Below the pieces are notes generated by a model. It did no database searches and was not told the DNA's origin. It saw only the letters and a list, made by a program, of their open reading frames with translations. Of a stretch of 64,000 nt of DNA, positions 24,961 through 37,300 are shown piece by piece. The translations under genes and the position numbers were made by a program. Numbering within the stretch: the stretch's first letter is position 1; every line of letters begins with the position of its first letter. The DNA lies in assembly GCA_020284085.1 (NCBI GenBank), contig JACEVL010000831.1, forward strand, positions 644,501-708,500. Direction: 5' to 3'. Source of the stretch: Aporrectodea caliginosa. Taxonomy: Eukaryota > Annelida > Clitellata > Crassiclitellata > Lumbricidae.

Positions 24961-25499
24961 AATTAAAGTAACTAAATAATTTCTTAATAAAAATGTTAAA
25001 TTAAATTATTTTTAATAGCTGAAAAAGTCCCGGAACGCCGTTCCAGAGCGTTCCGTCCGAGATTAGAATGATTGGTGTCATGCAATGAGATATCATTATC
25101 ATCGCTAGAGGGAACATGACGTATATTCCCTTCGCTAAATTTTGAAGCCACAACCATAGATATAATAACACCTTATCGAGAGCTCCGCAGTTAATTTAAA
25201 TTGAAATGACGCGTTTTCATTGGTTGAAATTCATGGATGCAGTCAAGCTTAAGCGAGACTGTTTAATTTCTTTTCAAAGCTTACGACTTGCAAAAAGTAC
25301 AACACACAAAATAACAACTTATCGATTAAATAATATTCCAGCGGCCTCGTTTTCGGGCTTTAATAAGTTGCTAAATCCACACATTACACAATTTAACTTT
25401 CGATCGTGTCGCCATTTTTTATACCGCAAGGGTCAAGGCCTTTTGAATCGGCGGCCTCAAAAATAACAGCAGATCAGCCGATTCAGCCCTCTAGTGATA
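24961..25499. other. Intergenic, no feature recognised
   Basis: The ORF at 25206-25466 has no recognisable domain and is not called. No repeat match within the window was seen. Confidence 0.35.
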
Positions 25500-26255
25500 T
25501 ATTTATATACTAGCAGTTTTTACCCGGCGTTCGCCCGGGTTTTCCTCAGCGCCCGTGTATTTGAATTTAACGACATCTTCGTCAGCGCCCGTGAATTTGA
25601 ATTTAACGATGTGCACATTTTTCGTGTGCCTATCCCTCTGGCGAATTTACGCGCTGGCTTGAAATTGTTTAATTGTAACTCTACGCGATATATACTCCTG
25701 CATTGAAACAGACTATGACATCGAAACTTAAAATGTCCAAATATCGGAATTTAAAGTAAATTTTGAGTTGAAATAAAGTTGGGTTGAGATCTATAGAAAT
25801 TCAAATGAAAACGTTCGTTAAAAATTTCGTATCCCTAAAGTTTTGCATTGGCGAATTTTTAAGTCCGATGACCTATAAATTCAGCCGTGGGCGTGACCAC
25901 TTCTGATTTGAAATCAACGGTCATCGTGATTGGTTGCGAATCAGAGCGTTGACCTAGATCCTCCGCGCGACGTAAGATTGCATATTAATTTAAGCTTTCG
26001 TGACGTGAACAAATGGCCATACTATGGGCGGTATTAAGATAGCCTCGTTTAAAAAGTTGTAAATGTAAAATGTCCATATATCGGCGTTTAAATAAAATTG
26101 CGAGCTGAAAATAGTCGCGTTGACCATGACGTGGCGTAATGTTTTGAAAATTTTTTCAAATCGCTAAAGCGTTCCGTTTCGGAGCCTTTAGCCAGACGGA
26201 CAAACATACGGAAGGACAGAAAAAGAGACTTTGGATTATATATATAGATTATACA
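25500..26255 (+). mobile_element. Possible RTE-like LINE or SINE 3' remnant
   Basis: It starts with AGCAGTTTTTACCCGGCGTTCGCCCGGGTT and ends with CCAGACGGACAAACATACGGAAGGACAGAAAAAGAGACTTTGGATTATATATATAGAT-type sequence, quoted here in parts. Such a CCCGG..CGCCCGGG start and a GGACAGA...ATTATATATATAGAT end are common in RTE-type elements of invertebrates. No coding block was identified, so the call rests on the ends alone. Confidence 0.4.
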
Positions 26256-26263
26256 TCTTTATC

Positions 26264-26296
26264 AAAGATGTTAGAGCCGTAGGCTCTAACATCTTT
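26264..26296. repeat. Perfect 15-bp hairpin, 3-nt loop
   Basis: AAAGATGTTAGAGCC, GTA, GGCTCTAACATCTTT. It lies immediately after the possible RTE-like 3' end. Confidence 0.8.
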
Positions 26297-26388
26297 GTCT
26301 CTATGGTGTCATGTATTCCGTAACTTAATTGCACGGATGTATACCCGAGGTAAATGTTTTCAAAAATACCTCACAATTATGACAGAAA

Positions 26389-26396
26389 TGACGTCA
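26389..26396. promoter_or_regulatory. CRE-like site TGACGTCA
   Basis: A full palindromic cAMP-response element consensus about 135 bp upstream of a candidate first coding exon, in a locally CpG-richer stretch. Confidence 0.35.
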
Positions 26397-26530
26397 TTCT
26401 GAGTCCTTAGTTACGGGAGTCGCTTCCTTCGATACGCCATCTTTACGCGCGTTTTTGCTAAACTGCCTTACCTCGCAAGACGACATCGCAATTGACTCTT
26501 CATCGAAGTGAGCAGTTTTGTCTTGTCATC

Positions 26531-26603
26531 ATGCCTTCGATTGCACTCCTTCCAAAGTTCTTTTTGCCTTCGTTTTTCAGGCTGTTCGCCAGATGCGAAA
26601 ATC
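26531..26603 (+). CDS. Candidate short first coding exon (hypothetical)
   Basis: An ATG opens 24 codons (MPSIALLPKFFLPSFFRLFA...) ending at a strong donor, AATC|GTAAGTTG. The hydrophobic start could be a signal or transit peptide. No downstream partner exon was identified, so this may be chance. Confidence 0.2.
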
Positions 26604-28586
26604 GTAAGTTGACACAAAAATTTCTGAATTGTTTGACGCTACACGGCTACAGCAAAAAATAAGACTAACTAGTGGACCGTCGGACAAGATACTGAGATTT
26701 GCCAGAAATGTTATATATTTAGGCCTAGCGAAAATGTAAATTGATAGCATTTTTAGTTTCTACCTAAAGCGAATAAAATGAGCAAAAGATCTGGACCAAA
26801 ATCATTTATTGTGGCAAAACTGTTCAGATTTTTTACAAAAAATGGGCCTAACTAGGCTAAAAATTCTTATTTTCAAACAAGGATCGATTTATGATCGAAA
26901 GAATGATTGACTGGAAGATTAACATTCGGTTGGCCCATGGACGTCTCCAATGTTAAGAACTTAAGAATAACAATGGATATTGAACAACACGAAGAATGAT
27001 GCAGGTGTTAACAAGAAAATAGTTATCTTTTCGATATTCTTGCAGCCGCGATAGGCACTGAAAGTCAGGTTAGTTACGGACTGTTTTTTTATACTGCGCA
27101 TCGTATGAAGGTTAAACTTATAACTGACGGCCATCTGATGTGCGAAGTTAATTCTGTTAAATCATAAGTTGTGTGCTGTTTGAAGAATTTGTAGCAAGAC
27201 AACTGAAGACAAGCTTCCTCTGAGGGACAGTTGATGCCAATACGAAGAACCAGCTGGTCCCCACAGTACACATACAAATTGGTGTCTGCATGAACAATGA
27301 CAACGTGTGCAAAGCCGAATGCTTGTGTAGCCTATTAGTTGTACTAATGACTTATGTTGGTGCAAGGCAGGAACAATTAAACATTTAAGGGTAGAGACTT
27401 GAAATGGAATTCAAGTTTCGTTGACATTTCAGTAGTGTAGTCCTAAACAATGAAGTGGGGGAACGCCTGGATAAGGTAAGGCAGGAACAATATTATTAAA
27501 CATTTAAGGGTAAAGACTTGAAATGGAATTCAAGTTTCGTTGATGCAGGTTAGATTTACAAGGTCTTGTAAACAGAAATTACAACCAAGAATTGCTGACC
27601 ACAAATCACAGTGAAAATATCTAAAGTGCTGATAGAGTGGATAAACATCTAGAAACTCTAAAGCAACATAGAAATAACATTATAGGCTAGCGCAGAGAGC
27701 GCCTCTGAGCAGGGATCGGTTGGGACTGGAATAAGCAATAGTCCGAAGTTACGAAGTCTATCCAGAAAACAGCAAATACTACAAGAGAGGCTCATAGCCA
27801 TTTAAAAACACATACTTGACATGTTAGTCAATTTATATTTTTCTAGTTTAAGCATTACTTACTAGTTTGATTAAATACCTGCAATAAGACCAATTTTATA
27901 ATGCCTTCTTACACATGGGCACACATTAAGAGCCATAAACAGACAGGAAAAGGTAAGTTCTCTGATTAGAGGAAAAGAATATCTTGGCAGGAGAGCTGCG
28001 AACAGAAGGCAGTTGAGAGTTTCCAATGAAAGGGCCAGGAACTGTGAACGCTGCCCAAAGACATGTACCACAAACAACATACTAGACAGCTGAGGCCGAG
28101 TCGCTGACTGAGGAGAAGAAAGGCCTTTAACAGAGCTACAGGGAGTAACAATGTAAGATGTGTAGCATGGCAATTGATTTGCATGTGCTTTGTACATATA
28201 CATAAGGAATGTCAGCTAAATGAAACATCATGAACAAGTATTTCAGAGGAGTTCAGAACAGCTATACAATTCTAATGAGTTAACAAAAGCATTAATTGCA
28301 GAATGAAAACTGTACACAAAAAAGTCATAATTGCCATTGCTATAAAATTCCTCTAAAACACTGCAATACACAAAACAGGGACAAAATGAAAGCAAGTCTA
28401 CTGCAGTCTATATTACTGTAAACTTTTCCCATATGTCATGACTGACCAACTACTTTGCTAAAAGTATACACACACTGTATAGAAAACGTGTACCGGGTAA
28501 TTCTTTGTTTACTATCAATCAGGCAAACAAATCTAAATAAATTCAGAAAATTTAGATTCAACACTTTGCTGCTAATGCAAGAAAAT
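26604..28586. other. No gene recognised
   Basis: 27364-27424 and 27480-27545 are direct copies of GGCAGGAACAA...CATTTAAGGGTA...GAATTCAAGTTTCGTTGA. At 27697, GAGCGCCTCTGAGCAGGGAT is a LINE/SINE 3' tail fragment. The ORFs on the minus strand have no recognisable family. Confidence 0.4.
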
Positions 28587-29115
28587 AACTTGGGTCCGTT
28601 TTTATCAGCCCCTTGATGTAAACATGAAGTCTATCAGAATCAGAAGTTGCTTGAAGCAAGCACATAGAAAATCCGTTTAATTTTATTATACCGTATACCA
28701 AAACCAGTTAACAACTCTGCTATTCAAAGAATACATTTCACATAAGAGAGAAATTTAAATACACGCAGTAGATTTTTCCTCAGCAAAACAATGACCTGTC
28801 AACTTATGTAACTTCAAGCCGAGGGTATGAAAATGTAATATCAGACATTCACAGAGTGATGTCAATGGGCACTGGACAATCGCCAAACCTAACCAATAAA
28901 AAATTATGCCCAAAGTACGCTCACATTTAGTACAATCGATGAGCAGTTCACCCAATTGAGCTCACTTAAACCAGTCAAATTTGTGAAGACTCGGGTCCGT
29001 TTTATCAGCCCCTTGACGTAACCGTGAAGTCTATAGTAAGCTGCTTGAAGCATGCACACTGCAACCAGTTTTACTTTATTATACAGTAAACCAAAACCGG
29101 TTAATAACTTGTGCC
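28587..29115. repeat. Two diverged direct copies of a roughly 130-bp unit
   Basis: 28587-28725 and 28988-29115 share GGGTCCGTTTT.ATCAGCCCC, GTGAAGTCTAT, GCTTGAAGCA.GCACA and CCAAAACC.GTTAA. They are about 400 bp apart; the intervening sequence is unique. Confidence 0.75.
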
Positions 29116-29179
29116 ACAGAGAAGGAATTTAGTTCTAAAAGAATTTATGAGACATTTATTATTAGCTAGCCAGGACTTA

Positions 29180-29690
29180 ACATCACAAGTACTTGCGGCA
29201 CAGGATTAGCAGTGGAAATGTCTAATAAAGGATTAACTGGGCATCATCAGCATACAAAACAGAAATGTAGAGTTAAACGAAATGGTGAATCAAGTGGAAT
29301 GGTAGAGTGCAAATAGGAGTGGGCCCAATACAGAACCTTCTGGAACATCACAGTAGGCCGCAGGCGCCAAAATTAGCTGACTGATACAATCTAGAGTAAT
29401 TGAGTACAAAGTCGGAGATAAGATGCCAACCAGCCTAGATGCAGACCAGACAGCCCAAACCAGTGTTTGAGGCAGTTGCAGAGCAAGTCATAACTGGGCA
29501 CATACAACCACCCTGAATGAAGAAATAACAATGCCTGGACCAAATCATCAGGAAGGCATTGCACTTTACCAGTTTTCGATGAAAATTGAGATTATTCAAT
29601 GGCACCAATAGCTGCCAAATGCCTGGCACCGAGAAGTGATGACGAGATACTCAGAAAAACCCTATAACCTCCTAACTATGGAATATCTCG
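29180..29690 (-). mobile_element. L2-like LINE reverse transcriptase fragment
   Basis: On the minus strand, DVPEGSVLGPLLFALYHST (about 29350-29290) is followed by YADDAQLIL (about 29258-29232), the RT GVPQGSVLGP and YADD blocks in order. Upstream, HLGWLASYL fits the preceding block. Stops and shifts interrupt it. Confidence 0.7.
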
Positions 29691-30864
29691 GCTTCAAATC
29701 ACAACCTTCTCAATTCACATCACATGCATGATCACATTATAATCACCGTTTACTTGTAAAAATTAGCTAGACAAAAAGCACAGACAAAGAGCAATTAAAA
29801 ATAACTAGATGTATATTAATGCAGAACTCTGAACAAACAAATTGCTGAATATGAAAGTATTTAAGGTTTTTTCGATTTTTCTCCTTATTCGAAACAATGT
29901 TCTTAAATGTACACTTGCAAGCAAAGAGTATGCCATACACCAGATAATTAACAGCATCAGACAATAATTGTTGTGATCATTTGATAAATATTGTTACAAA
30001 AGCAACCTAGAGTCATGATATCAATTTTATAATTGCCCAAACACTAGATGTCTCACTTTGAAAAAGTTACCAATAAAAGATTATTCATTTGTGTTTATAG
30101 ATGAGATTAACTTCAAAATCAGTTTACAAATTTTGGTTTACAAACTCTTCAGTAGAAAAATGAATACTTTGAAGATTTAAACTAAAAACATCCACAGGAT
30201 AATTTCTTTTCTACATGGTTAGCTAACAATTTAAGACATTTGATTTCACAAAACTTCACTAATTCGTTGTTTTTCCACTGCCATGTTTTGCAACAAATTT
30301 TTACCAATTTCTAACTGATCTGATAAAATACAAAAATGTACAATAAAAAGTACAATAAAATAAAAGCTTTCTTCAAATACTTGCCAGTATTTGAATAAAG
30401 AATAAACCGTCACCCTAAAGATACAATTTGCTAACACTGATTACCAAACCCTTCTACAATGCCCCACTGATTCACAAGATAATATAGAAATTTTGTTGTG
30501 ACAAAAAATTATTAAGGACAGCGGATAAGGATATTTGCCAAAAACCATCCTGGATTAACCTTAAACTGGCCTCTAGACTTGTCACTATTTAGTTTTAAAA
30601 CCAGCAGTCAGACAATACTAACAGCAAAAATGAGTACTAGCTGTTGCACTAAAACTACACTGAAATTGTTGCAATAGAACAATAAACAAGTGGAACAGTA
30701 TTGTAATTGATTTTAAATGCACAGACAGTACCAGTTCGATGAAGCTAAACTAATACATTTAGTATTCATAATATGTAACCATCACATATAATTAGGGTAG
30801 TCCCTAAATCACGGTCAAAAACAAAAAATCACGGCCTACTTTATCAAAAAAGAAAAAATCACGG
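29691..30864. other. AT-rich intergenic, no gene seen
   Basis: No ORF of interest and no clear repeat except a local TCACGG motif (30800-30870) beside the duplicated 3' region that follows. Confidence 0.4.
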
Positions 30865-31279
30865 CAAAGGTCACAAATTGTGGCTAAAACATTTTCCAAG
30901 AATTTTTCGAGGGGGGTAATCTTGAATAGATTTTCGACGGCGGAAAAGAATTCTTAAATTAATTTAGTTGCGTCAGCGCCAAGGCAACCTTAATTTGGAC
31001 TCCGTGGATCATGGTTCCTGTGATCCTAATTCACGACTACTCGAATCCTGGTTCTTGCGACTACCCACATATAATCACAAAAGACTAAAACAACCTATCA
31101 AAATTTATCATAAAAGTAAAAATCAAAAAGGTCACAAATTGTGGCTAAAACACTTCGCTTTTTAAATCAATAGAGACGGCGGAAAAGAAGAGTTGCGTCA
31201 GCGCAAGGAGCCTTATTTGGACTCCGTGGATCATGGACCCTGTGATCCTAAACGACTACTCGAATCCTGGTTCTTGCGC
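30865..31279 (-). repeat. Duplicated 3' end of the NRF-6-like terminal exon
   Basis: 30865-31059 and 31131-31279 are direct copies sharing CACAAATTGTGGCTAAAACA, GACGGCGGAAAAGAA, TTTGGACTCCGTGGATCATG and TCGAATCCTGGTTCTTGCG. The last segment is the reverse of the codons for a ..RKNQDS end, so the left copy carries only the tail of the terminal exon. Confidence 0.75.
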
Positions 31280-31307
31280 TTGCGAAGAAAATGTCGTTCA
31301 AGATTGA

Positions 31308-34300
31308 TCATAGGATCAAACATATGGAAAATATAAACGCCAAGATGTACGAGAGAACCAATGACCCAGATACAAATAACTATAAAACAGAGGATATAAA
31401 GTAGCAATATCAGTACAGATAAAATACCAGATAAAAATAAATATTGTACTGAGGATAGAAGTCATGAACTTAATGAAGATAATGTAGCTACAGACAGAAA
31501 GTAAATATAGCGATAACTACATAGCTGGGACACGTCAAAATAGTTCCATGGAAGCCATCGCAAATGCTAAATCATCAAATTCTCATTTAAGTCTTGGATT
31601 TGATTTTTGCTGTATAATGCAAAATTGAATATTAATTACCAAACCAAGCCAAACATAAGGACAATTTATTATTACATTACGAAATTTGAAATGTATGTAA
31701 AGTCACACAGTAATGCATGTTATCCTCTTGCACCACTACTGCTGCATTGGTGCTTGGGCCAAAAGAACCTCCAATTACACCTTGCAGGACTGATATAAGT
31801 GGTTAAAAAAGTAAGTATCTTACCCAAAGGTGAAAATCTGTACATAACTTTGGGGACAGATATTTTCAGAGGCTGGCTTTTGCACTTTTTGGGGGACAGA
31901 TAGGCCCCAGTCAAAACTTTGGGGGGACAGTCCCCCTCTGTCCCCGTGATTTACGCCACTGATCATACCTGAATTAATGGGTGAGTAGAGAGAAATACAA
32001 TGCTGATTGAGCAGCTGTGTACATACCATTGTAAGATCATCCATAAAGAGCGGTACTTTGAGATTTAGATAGTACCAAAACTGCACAATCGGGTGAACAA
32101 GGTATGCCGCATACGTCAGTCGACTCAACGGTATCATAAGTTTCGACGACAACAACTCATTCACTAAACCTAAATGACAGGAGACATAATCAGCTTATTC
32201 ATCTTTTACATCAACACATGCACACACATAAACAGCTCAACAAAATACTCAAACATGTATTCCACTGCATCAAAAACAATTCACATACAACCAATAAGAT
32301 TAAGAAATTAAATTGCTCTTGATAAAATAATTTCAGTTCAAAGTATCTAACTGCAGCATCTCAGAATTTGCATTATGCTGAGGCACATCATAAGGGGGTC
32401 TCAGTGTATTATTTTAGGTATACTGGTATATATACTGGACCATCCATATAAAAGACAATTCAAATTGTCACAATGTGGCCACAAAGAGACTCCAAATTGA
32501 ACTCAGCTGCAGAATGTTGTCTCACTATAGATCAAAATCCTTGTTACCTTTGGTTGAAGTTATATACAGACAACATTTATACACACAATGGAGCTTCATT
32601 CTAATGCAATCTTTGGAAGCCATTGCACTGTAAGATTACAATGAGGTTCTAAAGCTGAATTAAATTTTGGGTGAATGTATGTATATATGTATGTATATGG
32701 CCATTTATATATAACGCCTTAGAAGAACCTCACGAAGGCGCTTAAATACATACTCCAAATTGCATATCAGAATTCAGATGAAATGAGGTGCAATATAATG
32801 AATGGTTGGGTATGCATATTGGAGAAATATCATCTGATAATCATGACCACAAAATGGTCACTTCATCTGAAAAGTTGGTTTCAACCATGCATCCACATGA
32901 TTACTGCATATATTTCTCGTTACCTCACAAGACACTGACCTCCGTTGTTACATTTTCAATAATACTGGTAAAAAACTGCTAAACCTACCACCATTTCCTG
33001 TAACACAAGCAAGGATGACCCAAGCAACGCCGACGCCCCATGCTGTCCGGTGGACGCTCGCATAGAAAGCATTGAGGGAACGACTCAAGAAGTTACCTCT
33101 GGCAACATTATACAACCCGTAGAGAACGCTGAGATTGCACGCGGTGGCAAGACACCAACCAAGGACAACCAGAGCCTACAAAGAGCAGAAATATTCACTC
33201 GATCAAACTCGTTACCTTCTAATTACTTTCTTTCTCTGTTATCATCATCAACACAATAAGGTATAACTAAATCAGAGGCACTTCAGAGGCCAATCAGCAA
33301 CTTGAAACTCTTTTGTGGCCTTTCTCTGCTCTCTTCCATGGATTTGGTTGCAGTCGCAAACTCAAAGCACTTTTTGTGAGGTACTTAAAAATGTACCATA
33401 TTCAGTATCCTGATACATGCATACATACAAGAAGTATTGTTAATAAAATTTATGTTCAGTTCACTGCATGTATTGTAATGTAAACATTATATTATAGAGA
33501 GCACCTTAAGTAGCATGCAAACTTCTTGGCACTTCATACAGTCAACAGTCAGGGCAGTTGAGATTGTAACCTTAGTCAAATGCAGACAATTCTCTATTGG
33601 TTCTGTTCTATTCAGTTGCATCATTGCATGCATGACATTTGTTCTTATCACAACATAAAAGCATTTATTCTGGCAGTAAGTGCTTCTGTAAGTCCTATGT
33701 AACAGATAAGTTTTTAATTTCAAGCCTATCCTTGACTTCTTAAATGGAAACTGAAAATCCATTCCATACAAATTGATCATCAAACCCAAAAAACCGATCT
33801 ATAAGCAAAGGTAGAAACTCTGGCATACTGTATGGAGTCTGAGTTTGCAGTTGGACTTGTAGAGAACATATCCCAGTAAAACTCCAATCAGGTATGGATT
33901 GATCCGGCACCATGGAACAATATAAATATCGTTAAACACTTGGGTTCTACAATATCAAACAGATTCATTGTACCATTTGATTGATTGATTGATTGGAACA
34001 AGCAATAAATTACTTGACTGATTACTATGGGAGACTGCAACAGGGCACCACACTGCACGGGGGGGCCCAGATAGCGCATTGGATAACACGCTGGCATGGA
34101 GAGCGAGAGGTGCCGAGTTCGAACCCCGTAGGGTGGATATGCTTTGTAGGCTGCTATTAGCGCCGTGTATTACAGGTTGTCTGTTCTGTTAGTAGTTAAG
34201 ATTTAAATTGCATAACATGTAAATGTACAGCGCAGTGCGACATTTGTCAGGTGCTTCAATAAAGAAAAGATTATTATTATTATTATTATTATTGCACAGA

Positions 34301-37300
34301 CATCATTACACCATATAAATTTAACCCTTTAACGACGAGCATGTACTAAAAGTGACTGGGAAACCAATGCAGCTCGTCATTGAAGGATCAAAATATCAAC
34401 TAGTTGTTTCAGAAGCATATTCATTGATTGAACAACATAATTTCACTGAACATTAGTCTGTGGTTGATAAGAATAATAAACAGATTAATAGCATCACTAA
34501 CTCTGACACTACTTCTACTCTGGCAGCGCCAGTCCCAAGCCTGGATAAAGGAGGAGTGTCACGCTAACCATCTATGTTATGAAAGTGTAGTTAAATAGCA
34601 ACTAACCACCCAATAACATCACTGGCCAGTTGGTACATATCACACAAACCAAGTGTAATGTAACATTTTTAAATAAGATCCTTGTTTGATTATTTGAATG
34701 AGTAGACAAATTACTGACCAACTGACAAATATTTTATTATCTCTTTGCCTATCTCTTGGACAAAAGAATCACAACAATGGTTGTCCTAATCAATGGCTTC
34801 AATTACTCATCAGACGGACATTGGTTGACAGCATTCATACAATTGTGAAATAATGCAGCAACAAAACCAGTAAATTTTCCACTGGAAAGTACACATTTAT
34901 GCATATATTCTGGCACTCCTGTTGTAACAAGGTTTTCCTAAAAAATCTGCCATGACAACGTCCAGATAAATAAATATAAATCATATCTAGTGCATTTGAC
35001 ACCAGTGAGGGCTAAAAAAGACCAAATTTGTGTTAAATTAATATGGTCTCAGAGAAGGCTTACCCCGATAATTAGCCTGGGTAAGCACAGATGATTAACT
35101 TACTGTAAAGAAACGTTCTGGAAAATTCCTGGCGTGGCTGGTGGTAGGTTGCCAACATAGGTTAAAACACCAGTCGTTATGCAACTGGCCAGTACGAAGA
35201 CAAAGATCACTATTCCGCCGAGCAAAGCCCATCTAAAACAGCGACAGAAACAGAGCTTACAGTCAACTACAGAAAAGGTCATCGCAATACTTCACTTATA
35301 ATGCCCAGCATCTGTCCAGAGTAATTCCATGAATCAGGCTTCTTCAGTGAACTGGAGCAGTCACCCAATCAGCAAATCTGGTAGTTGTGCTCTAAGTGGG
35401 TGAGAGAGTCCACCAGTGGTGACTTTTCCAGTAATCTAGGCATTACTCATTAACAGAATTGAATTTGTTGCTCTTAATGTAGTTTAGCACCAATTCATCT
35501 AGTAACTGCAGTGCTATTAATAGGTATTTACAAGGTGCTATACTACCATACAAGTGTCTATACACATATACACATGCATACAGTCATTGCATACATTTTA
35601 AATTAAGTCTGAAGCCTTTTATAAAACACAAAATAGCAATCAGTAATACCGTTCGATAAAAAAAACATTGTAGGCATCCATAGGTGAGATCAAAGGGACA
35701 AGTCCCGCCAACAGGTTCACCTAATTATTTGAAACGGATTTCAAGATGGCATTTTCAACAATTACATATACAAAACTGTTGATGAAATAGACTTACTTAT
35801 ACAGAAGAGCGATGAAAAACGACGACAACAGAAAGAACTGCATGTCGTTGGCCAAGTACCACGACCAACCCATGCACTACAATAACAGAAACATAATCAG
35901 ATGCCCTGCTATAAGCTCTTAGTAAATATATGTATACATATGCAGGTAGTTAGATTTGATTTTCTAATTTAGTTAAGATTTTCAAAGTAATCTAAATCAA
36001 TCATTGTTATACTAAGCAATGTAATTCTCGGCCACTGCATCTCATTGTATAATATGTACATAGGTGTCCCTATTCAGTGCATCCTTTCCTTGTGGCCTTC
36101 TTCTATTGACAATGTGAACCCTTGGATTTGCAACTGTGAATTTGTTAATGGTTGGTCAAAAAATAAATGATTGATTAGATTTACACAGTTCTGACAGACA
36201 ACCACTAAATAGTTTAAAACAATTACAAATATCTGTAAAACAAAATTTGGAGAGAAAAGCAGTCCCTTAAGTTAATCCCAGAGGCAACCATGGTACTTAA
36301 TGTTTGCAACTTCAGTTTCTTAACCTCAATATGCGACAGTCAATGGCAAGTCCTGTCCTTACCACCAAGAATTCAGAGTCAATGTCCAGATTTTATAGCC
36401 AAGGATACCGGGTAATAGCGGACAACAAATTTGAATACAGGGTGATGTGTCCGTGCACGAGATGCTGTTCTGCTTAACTGTGACTTTATTAATGGACGAG
36501 TTGGTTACAAAATAAATGACTGATTGATGGTCGGATGGAGCATAGACAACTGATAATATTTGCTATCTCAGTCCATTTAATAACTAACTGTCAAGATGGT
36601 TGTCAGATGGACAGAAGGTTGGAAGGATGGTCAGATGGAGCGCATAGTCAACTGATAATATTTGCTATCTCAGTCCATTTAATAACCTAACTGTCAGATG
36701 GTGACAGATGGACAGAAGGTTGGAAGGATGGTCGGATGGAGGCAAGTCCTGTCAGTCCATTTAATAACACCAAGAATTATTCACAGTCAATGTCCAGCTT
36801 GGTTTGTGAATAAAAGGATAATAGGTCAGGACAGATGGTTGGATGGACAGACAGATTTGCTAGATGATAGGTCTGCATTGGTCCATTATACACGTGGTCC
36901 GGTTAATGCGCTGTGTCAGATGGCTTGTTCCAAATGACTTCATGTTAACTGGTTCACACTGTATATCTATCTGTCCTAGTGTGATTTTGTAGTTGCAACA
37001 AGAATTCATTCAATAATGATACTCATTTTATAATGAAAATTTCATCTTATAATGAATAATTCATTTTATAATAAAGAATTCATTTATAATGAAGAATTCA
37101 TTTTACAAAGAATTCGCTTTACAATGAAGAATTCGTGTTATAATGAAGAATTCATTTATATAATGAAGAATTCATTTATAAAGAAGAAGATTTATAAAGA
37201 AGAATTTATTTATAAAGAAGAATTCATTTATAAAGAAGAATTCATTTATAAAGAAGAATTCGTTTTATAATGAAGAATTTGTTTAACGAAGTAAGTTTCT

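Noticed and set aside
27871..28203. 110-codon minus-strand ORF, cysteine- and leucine-rich
   Set aside because: Overlaps a second frame of similar length; no family features and no adjacent exon signals.
37052..37270. EEFIYK-repeat ORF
   Set aside because: Translation of the degenerate GAATTC-containing tandem repeat in an intron.
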